The notes beneath the pieces are model-generated. The model was given only the letters and a program-made list of their open reading frames with translations, was not told the DNA's origin and ran no database searches. 9,127 nucleotides of DNA from positions 1 through 9,127 of the forward strand of contig CAYINJ010000025.1 in NCBI GenBank assembly GCA_964364745.1, in the 5' to 3' direction. Positions within the stretch are counted from its first letter, which is position 1. Each line of letters opens with the position of its first letter. The stretch is from CAYINJ01 sp964364745. Lineage in GTDB: Bacteria > Patescibacteriota > Patescibacteriia > JACRDY01. Shown here piece after piece: positions 5,433 through 9,127 of this stretch. A program made the translations under genes and the position numbers.

Positions 5433-6209
5433 ATGCAGCCACACATCGAATGCCAACCGGGAGACATTGCCCCGATCGTTTTATTGCCGGGCGACCCTAA
5501 GCGGGTGGACCTGATTGCTTCGTTTTTAGATGAATATCGCGAAGTAGCGAACAATCGAGAATTCCGCACCATCACCGGAACATACCAAGGCATTTCGGTT
5601 TCGGTTACTTCCACCGGCATTGGTTGCCCGTCAACCGCCATCGCGGTTGAAGAGTTGATCGCCTGTGGAGCCACTACTTTGATTCGAGTCGGAACGTGTG
5701 GTGGTGCGTGGCGAGAAGATATCGCTCCGTTGAGCGTAGTGATCCCCACTGCCTGTGTCCGAGATGAAGGAACTACCATTGAATACGTCCCGGCTGGATT
5801 CCCGGCCGTGGCTGATGTCGACGTCGTGTCGGCCTTGGCGGCTTCCGCCCAAGAACAAAAGATCACCTACTTCAAGGGAATTAACCGAACGCATGATTCC
5901 TTTTATGCCCCCGACCAGTCAGCGGCGAAATGGGGAGAATTCTACCTGGACCCTCGTTTTAGCGACACCCCCTCGCCAATCCTTTCTTCTGAAATGGAGA
6001 CGGCGGCGTTGTTGATCGTGGCGACTTTAAAAGGTGTGCGAGCCGGCGCTGTTTTGGCCGTCGATGCCTCACCAACCCCGCTGAAGTCAATGGCGCTTCG
6101 CTCCCAGTATTTACCTAATGTGGCTTTTAAAAATAAAGACGTCTCTGTCGAAGCCCAGAAAAATATGATTAAGACGGCGCTGGGCGCGTTAAAACGGCTG
6201 ACTGGCTGA
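5433..6209 (+). CDS. Nucleoside phosphorylase, uridine phosphorylase family (paralog 2)
   Basis: A 258-residue paralog of the gene at 3635. Family contacts: LPGDPKRV (G20, R24), NREF (R42), STGIGCPS (60-67), RVGTCG (R85, T88) and SSEMET (E187, M188, E189). As in its paralog, the uracil-specific Gln/Arg positions of E. coli Udp are not conserved (FYAPDQSAAKW, 157-167), so the base may be uracil, thymine or a purine. The two copies differ most in the C-terminal 40 residues and in the segment after the FY motif, near where base specificity is set, so they may split substrates. Translation starts at ATG 5433 without a Shine-Dalgarno, close behind a strong promoter. No clear terminator follows, so the next gene may receive read-through. 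Confidence 0.9.
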   Translation: MQPHIECQPGDIAPIVLLPGDPKRVDLIASFLDEYREVANNREFRTITGTYQGISVSVTSTGIGCPSTAIAVEELIACGATTLIRVGTCGGAWREDIAPLSVVIPTACVRDEGTTIEYVPAGFPAVADVDVVSALAASAQEQKITYFKGINRTHDSFYAPDQSAAKWGEFYLDPRFSDTPSPILSSEMETAALLIVATLKGVRAGAVLAVDASPTPLKSMALRSQYLPNVAFKNKDVSVEAQKNMIKTALGALKRLTG

Positions 6210-6220
6210 TCGAAGTCCGT

Positions 6221-6258
6221 CACATGTGGCCTACCGAAGGAGGATTACGCCATATGTG
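6221..6258 (+). promoter_or_regulatory. Hairpin presenting a Shine-Dalgarno in its loop, upstream of the phosphoribosyltransferase gene
   Basis: CACATGTGGC (6221-6230) pairs with GCCATATGTG (6249-6258) over 10 positions, one of them G-U. The 18-nt loop carries AAGGAGG (6237-6243), and the 3' arm contains the ATG (6254-6256) of an 8-codon ORF. CTCCTT (6281-6286), just downstream, can pair with the same AAGGAG. This looks like a switchable leader, but its ligand or trigger is unknown and chance is not excluded. Confidence 0.45.
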
Positions 6259-6280
6259 TTCGCACCTTGATGGCGTTTAG
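6254..6280 (+). CDS. Possible 8-codon leader peptide (MCSHLDGV)
   Basis: ATG at 6254 lies 10 nt after AAGGAGG, followed by seven sense codons and TAG (6278-6280). It ends 50 nt before the phosphoribosyltransferase start. No run of a single amino acid points to an attenuation signal. Its main support is the otherwise unexplained strong Shine-Dalgarno and the hairpin around it. Confidence 0.35.
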   Translation: MCSHLDGV

Positions 6281-6330
6281 CTCCTTTCATCAACTACACT
6301 GACCGCACTAACCACAGGAGGTAGAGTCTC

Positions 6331-7254
6331 ATGAGCCCCCCGGTGTATGTCGTTACTCTCGACGTCGAACGTCGGCTTAACCAAGCCGGCTTCCCCGTCA
6401 CTGCTACTCAACTCCAACCTCTGCGGGAGCGATTCCTGCGCCAACTCCAAGATCATGTTCCCGGCGAACTGATCGTCTATGATGAAAGCGACTATCGTCG
6501 GCGGATGAATGCCTTGGCCGACAAGCTTCGTCCTCATGGTCAACTGGTATCAATGACCGATGATTATGTCGACGACGCCGATGATTACCTGGAACTAAAC
6601 CGAGCGGGGTATCCAGTCAATGGTCACATCACCAAGATGGACATTCCGGTGGCTCGTCACGGTTCACCGCCAGCTTCAGCCCAGTTTGACACTGCGGCCG
6701 CCCGGGCCAATGGCCGGCCTATCATCCTGGTTGACGACGGGGTCTGGAGTGGCGGAACACTCAACTACGTCATCACCCAGTTCCAGCAGCGCGGGTGTCC
6801 GGTGGTACTGGTCGGCGGTGGGATCATTCGCTCGCCGCATGTGCCGACGAACATCGATCAAATCCTTCATAGTCTGTTCCCCTTTCCCGATGACCAGGGA
6901 CGGGAGCTGGCCGACTGGATTTGTGAGCGGGATTTCACGGTGATCGTGCCGAACTTCGGTCGGCAGCTCGCCACTCCTGATCTGTCAGCGCTAGATCACC
7001 GGCGGATCGGCATGGCCTATTTCGGTCCGACCGGATTCCCTTACGACTGCGCCAGCATCGAGCCGCCTCATCAAAAGCCATACTCCACAATCTGTATCGA
7101 GTTCAACCTTGACCTCCTCACCCTACTCGAAGGGCTCCGAGGAAATGGCATGATGCAGCTCGGCGAATTGACCACCAAGCCATGGGGATTGCAAGATCGG
7201 GCGGACGACCTGTCGGTTCGGGAGTTTCTTCACGAATGGGGCAACGCTCTGTGA
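6331..7254 (+). CDS. Phosphoribosyltransferase-fold protein of unknown substrate
   Basis: A 307-residue soluble protein. The clear landmark is IILVDDGVWSGGTL (131-144), the PRPP-binding motif of type I phosphoribosyltransferases (two acidic residues D135, D136, then a SGGT phosphate loop), preceded by a beta-strand and followed by a helix and VVLVGGGI (163-170), as in that fold. The N-terminal 130 residues and the C-terminal 120 do not recall a named enzyme. The N-terminus is charged, with a DDYVDDADD acidic patch at 77-85, and the whole is longer than simple base phosphoribosyltransferases. It may make or bind a nucleotide from PRPP and a base, which fits the two nucleoside phosphorylases upstream. 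ATG at 6331 has AGGAGG (6316-6321) 9 nt upstream. It is convergent with hutH and ends at a shared terminator. Confidence 0.75.
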   Translation: MSPPVYVVTLDVERRLNQAGFPVTATQLQPLRERFLRQLQDHVPGELIVYDESDYRRRMNALADKLRPHGQLVSMTDDYVDDADDYLELNRAGYPVNGHITKMDIPVARHGSPPASAQFDTAAARANGRPIILVDDGVWSGGTLNYVITQFQQRGCPVVLVGGGIIRSPHVPTNIDQILHSLFPFPDDQGRELADWICERDFTVIVPNFGRQLATPDLSALDHRRIGMAYFGPTGFPYDCASIEPPHQKPYSTICIEFNLDLLTLLEGLRGNGMMQLGELTTKPWGLQDRADDLSVREFLHEWGNAL

Positions 7255-7285
7255 GTTGTCCCAATCTCATCACCTCGCCAATCAC

Positions 7286-7322
7286 AAAAGCATTTGCCCG
7301 CGCTGGCGGCAAATGCTTTTTC
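7286..7322 (+). terminator. Shared (bidirectional) terminator between the phosphoribosyltransferase gene and hutH
   Basis: AAAAGCATTTGCC (7286-7298) and GGCAAATGCTTTT (7308-7320) form a perfect 13-bp stem with a 9-nt loop. A U-tract follows on the plus strand. The flanking A-run gives a shorter U-tract on the minus strand, 19 nt past the hutH stop, so it can serve both convergent genes. Confidence 0.9.
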
Positions 7323-7338
7323 CTTTTAAAGGATATCG

Positions 7339-8880
7339 TTAGCTCAAGCGCAAGGGCCCAACTTGTTTTTCCACCTGCCTAATAATCTGGGGTATCAATG
7401 GCAACATTGCTTCCAAATCGGGATAGAGCACTCGATCACTGGCCAGGAAGGGAATGTGTTGACGAATAACATCGCGGGCCACGGCCGATCCCGCTCCCGG
7501 TGGCAGTGGTTGTTTGAAATCCAACGCCTGGGCGGCGCACATCAGCTCGATGGCCAGCACTCGTTCGACGTTAGCGACAATTCTTTGCAATTTATTAGCC
7601 GCGGTCATGCCAAAGCTGACATGATCCTCCTGGCTGGCGGAGGTCGGGATGGAGTCAACGCTGGCCGGATGAGCTAGGGTTTTATTTTCATTCACCAACG
7701 CCGCGGCGGTGTATTGAGCGATCATATAGCCGCTGGACAGCCCGGCCTTGTCGGCCGGGATCAAGAACGCCGGCAGGCCTTCACTTAGATGGGGCGACAG
7801 CATTTTGAAGGTCCGCCGCTCCGAAATGTTGGCTAGTTCGGCAATGGCGATGGCCAAAAAGTCATAGGCGATGGCCAGCGGTTCACCATGAAAATTACCG
7901 CCCGAATAAATCACGCCATCTTCCGGAAACACCAGCGGGTTATCGGTGACCGAGTTGATCTCCCGTTCCAGCACGCCGCTGACGTAGCCGATGGCATCTT
8001 TGACCGCGCCATGCACTTGCGGGATGCAGCGCAGCGAATAAGAATCTTGCACTCGATCACAGTTTTTGTGTGATTCCACAATGGCGCTGGATTGACATAG
8101 TCGGAGAATGTTATCCCCGGTGGCAATTTGGCCGGGATGCGGCCGTAAGGCGTGGATCCGGGCGTTAAATGGCACAATACTACCCAGGCACGCCTCCACG
8201 GTCATGCCGGCGACGATGTCAGCAATTTTGGCTAACTGACGGGAATTGAGCAGGGCGATAACGCCCAGTGCCGTCATAAATGACGTGCCATTATTGAGCG
8301 CTAAACCTTCTTTTGAACTCAACACTAACGGGGCTAAACCGGCTTGGGCCAACACCGGCCCACTCGGCACGCGTTTACCGCCCACGATCATTTCCCCCAA
8401 GCCGATCCGCGTTAACACCAAATGCGACAGCGGCGCTAAATCCCCGCTCGCCCCCACCGACCCCTGACTGGGAACGAAAGGGTAAAGATCGTGGTTGATA
8501 ATATCCAAAATGGCCTCGATGGTTTCTAGCCGCACGCCCGAATACCCGCTCGCTACGGAGTTGGCTCGGACCAGGGCCGCGGCCCGCACTACGCTTTCGG
8601 GCAGCGCCGGTCCCGTGCCAATGGAATGGCTGATGATCAAATTGCGTTGCAGCTCTTCGGTTTGATCGGCGCTGATGTATTTATTTTTAAATTCACCGAA
8701 ACCAGTGGTCAATCCATAAACGATTTTGCCATCTCGAACCGCCTCGTCCACTACCCGTCGACTAGCGAAGATTTTTTCTTTGGCTCGATCAGCCACTTTG
8801 ACGCGAACATCCCGTCGCCAAGCCACGGCCGCGATATCGTCAAACGTGAGTGAATGGCCGTCAATGGAAATTTCCCGCAT
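7339..8880 (-). CDS. hutH: Histidine ammonia-lyase
   Basis: Cytosolic tetrameric lyase that removes ammonia from L-histidine to give urocanate, the first step of histidine degradation; 513 residues, normal length. Family marks: YGLTTGFG (55-62, catalytic Tyr55), SHSIGTG (84-90, His85 at the position typical of HAL rather than PAL), GSVGASGDLAPLSH (140-153) with A144-S145-G146 cyclising to the MIO electrophile, LNNGTSFMTALG, QDSYSLRCIPQVHG, and SASQEDHVSFG near the C-terminus. No hutU, hutI or hutG is in the window, so urocanate's fate is unknown here. ATG at 8880 has no Shine-Dalgarno (CACCACCT precedes it). Instead a His-rich leader ORF stops 17 nt upstream, with a terminator hairpin inside its end. 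This suggests attenuation and/or translational coupling. A tyrosine or phenylalanine lyase is less likely given the context. Confidence 0.95.
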   Translation of the reverse strand: MREISIDGHSLTFDDIAAVAWRRDVRVKVADRAKEKIFASRRVVDEAVRDGKIVYGLTTGFGEFKNKYISADQTEELQRNLIISHSIGTGPALPESVVRAAALVRANSVASGYSGVRLETIEAILDIINHDLYPFVPSQGSVGASGDLAPLSHLVLTRIGLGEMIVGGKRVPSGPVLAQAGLAPLVLSSKEGLALNNGTSFMTALGVIALLNSRQLAKIADIVAGMTVEACLGSIVPFNARIHALRPHPGQIATGDNILRLCQSSAIVESHKNCDRVQDSYSLRCIPQVHGAVKDAIGYVSGVLEREINSVTDNPLVFPEDGVIYSGGNFHGEPLAIAYDFLAIAIAELANISERRTFKMLSPHLSEGLPAFLIPADKAGLSSGYMIAQYTAAALVNENKTLAHPASVDSIPTSASQEDHVSFGMTAANKLQRIVANVERVLAIELMCAAQALDFKQPLPPGAGSAVARDVIRQHIPFLASDRVLYPDLEAMLPLIPQIIRQVEKQVGPLRLS

Positions 8881-8890
8881 AGGTGGTGAC

Positions 8891-8927
8891 TAAAAAATTA
8901 CAAAAGCACCTGGAATCCAGGTGCTTT
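8891..8927 (-). terminator. Intrinsic terminator inside the hutH leader (candidate attenuator)
   Basis: On the minus strand AAAGCACCTGG (8927-8917) pairs perfectly with CCAGGTGCTTT (8913-8903) around loop ATT, followed by TTTTGTAATTTTTTA. It lies only 11 nt before the hutH start codon and overlaps the last codons and the stop of the leader ORF. Its position between promoter and hutH makes it more likely an attenuator than the end of an upstream gene, though a gene beyond the right edge cannot be excluded. Confidence 0.75.
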
Positions 8928-8993
8928 AAAATCTAACGCCCGTTGGTTGATCTGGTGACCATGATGGTGAGTATCAAAAGTGAAGTTGGTCAT
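8898..8993 (-). CDS. Histidine-rich leader peptide of hutH (31 codons)
   Basis: ATG (8993-8991) opens a 31-codon frame ending in TAA (8900-8898). Codons 9-13 (8969-8955) read CAC CAT CAT GGT CAC, giving His-His-His-Gly-His; the peptide begins MTNFTFDT, loosely like proteobacterial HisL peptides (MTRVQFK followed by a His run). The start is about 9 nt after a -10 box, so the mRNA would be leaderless or nearly so, and no Shine-Dalgarno is present. The final codons cross the terminator hairpin 8927-8903 and the stop lies in its U-tract, so a translating ribosome would melt the hairpin while one stalled on the His codons would leave it free. That predicts hutH expression when charged tRNA-His is abundant. 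The reading frame and His codons are seen; the mechanism is inferred. Confidence 0.72.
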   Translation of the reverse strand: MTNFTFDTHHHGHQINQRALDFKAPGFQVLL

Positions 8994-9002
8994 AGCAAAT
9001 CT

Positions 9003-9032
9003 AGCTTACGCCCCCCACCCACCAACTGTCAA
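9003..9032 (-). promoter_or_regulatory. Predicted promoter of the hutH leader
   Basis: TTGACA (9032-9027) and TAAGCT (9008-9003) on the minus strand, 18 nt apart, the same two boxes as the hisS promoter (17 nt apart). The spacer is very G-rich (GGTGGGTGGGGGG). The start site would fall at about 8997-8994, at or just before the leader ATG. Confidence 0.6.
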
Positions 9033-9056
9033 CCCGCCATCAAACCCCCTATTTTT

Positions 9057-9075
9057 GTCACATTTTAACGGTGAC
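9057..9075. repeat. Inverted repeat upstream of the hutH promoter
   Basis: GTCAC (9057-9061) and GTGAC (9071-9075) are inverted arms separated by 9 nt, about 25 bp upstream of the -35 box. This is a plausible activator or repressor site, but the arms are short. The rest of 9076-9127 is AT-rich with no gene that I can see. Confidence 0.3.
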
Positions 9076-9127
9076 TAATTACTTTATTCATCAAAGGAAA
9101 CAAATTTCTTAACCCCTTTGTCTTTCT

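Overview
The window is bacterial DNA. Genes have Shine-Dalgarno sites of the AAGGAGG type and TTGACA-type promoters, terminators are intrinsic, tRNAs lack an encoded CCA, and TGA is used as a stop. Several genes instead look leaderless or nearly so, with ATG about 10 nt after a -10 box. I cannot place the organism. An uncultured lineage such as Patescibacteria is possible but unproven. The histidine tRNA and HisRS are of the non-canonical type known from Alphaproteobacteria, which may reflect transfer rather than ancestry.

Layout. 1-257 (+): the end of a tRNA cluster. It holds the 3' end of tRNA-Gly, then an unusual nested locus in which a complete tRNA-Thr(CGT) lies inside a 110-nt insertion in the D-arm of a second tRNA-Thr(CGT), then a terminator. 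341-2054 (-): hisS followed by tRNA-His, with one promoter and one terminator. 2066-3571 (+): a 60-codon TTG-start gene translationally coupled to an M20 metallopeptidase/deacylase, then a terminator. 3576-7322 (+): two paralogous uridine-phosphorylase-family genes on either side of a HAD phosphatase, then a phosphoribosyltransferase-fold gene behind a structured leader. This looks like a nucleoside/nucleotide salvage neighbourhood. 7286-9032 (-): hutH (histidine ammonia-lyase), convergent with the previous block. It is preceded by a 31-codon leader ORF with His-His-His-Gly-His, and an intrinsic-terminator hairpin lies inside the end of that ORF.

The two most interesting signals are in non-coding or very small features. 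First, the tRNA-in-tRNA locus has insertion ends that form a 17-position helix, and removing the insertion restores a 73-nt cloverleaf. Second, the hutH leader would let a ribosome that reads through its His codons melt the terminator, switching a histidine-degrading enzyme on when charged tRNA-His is plentiful. This is the reverse of classical his-biosynthesis attenuation. The charged tRNA such a leader would sense may be the one encoded with hisS in the same window, and that tRNA itself lacks the near-universal G-1/C73 identity pair.
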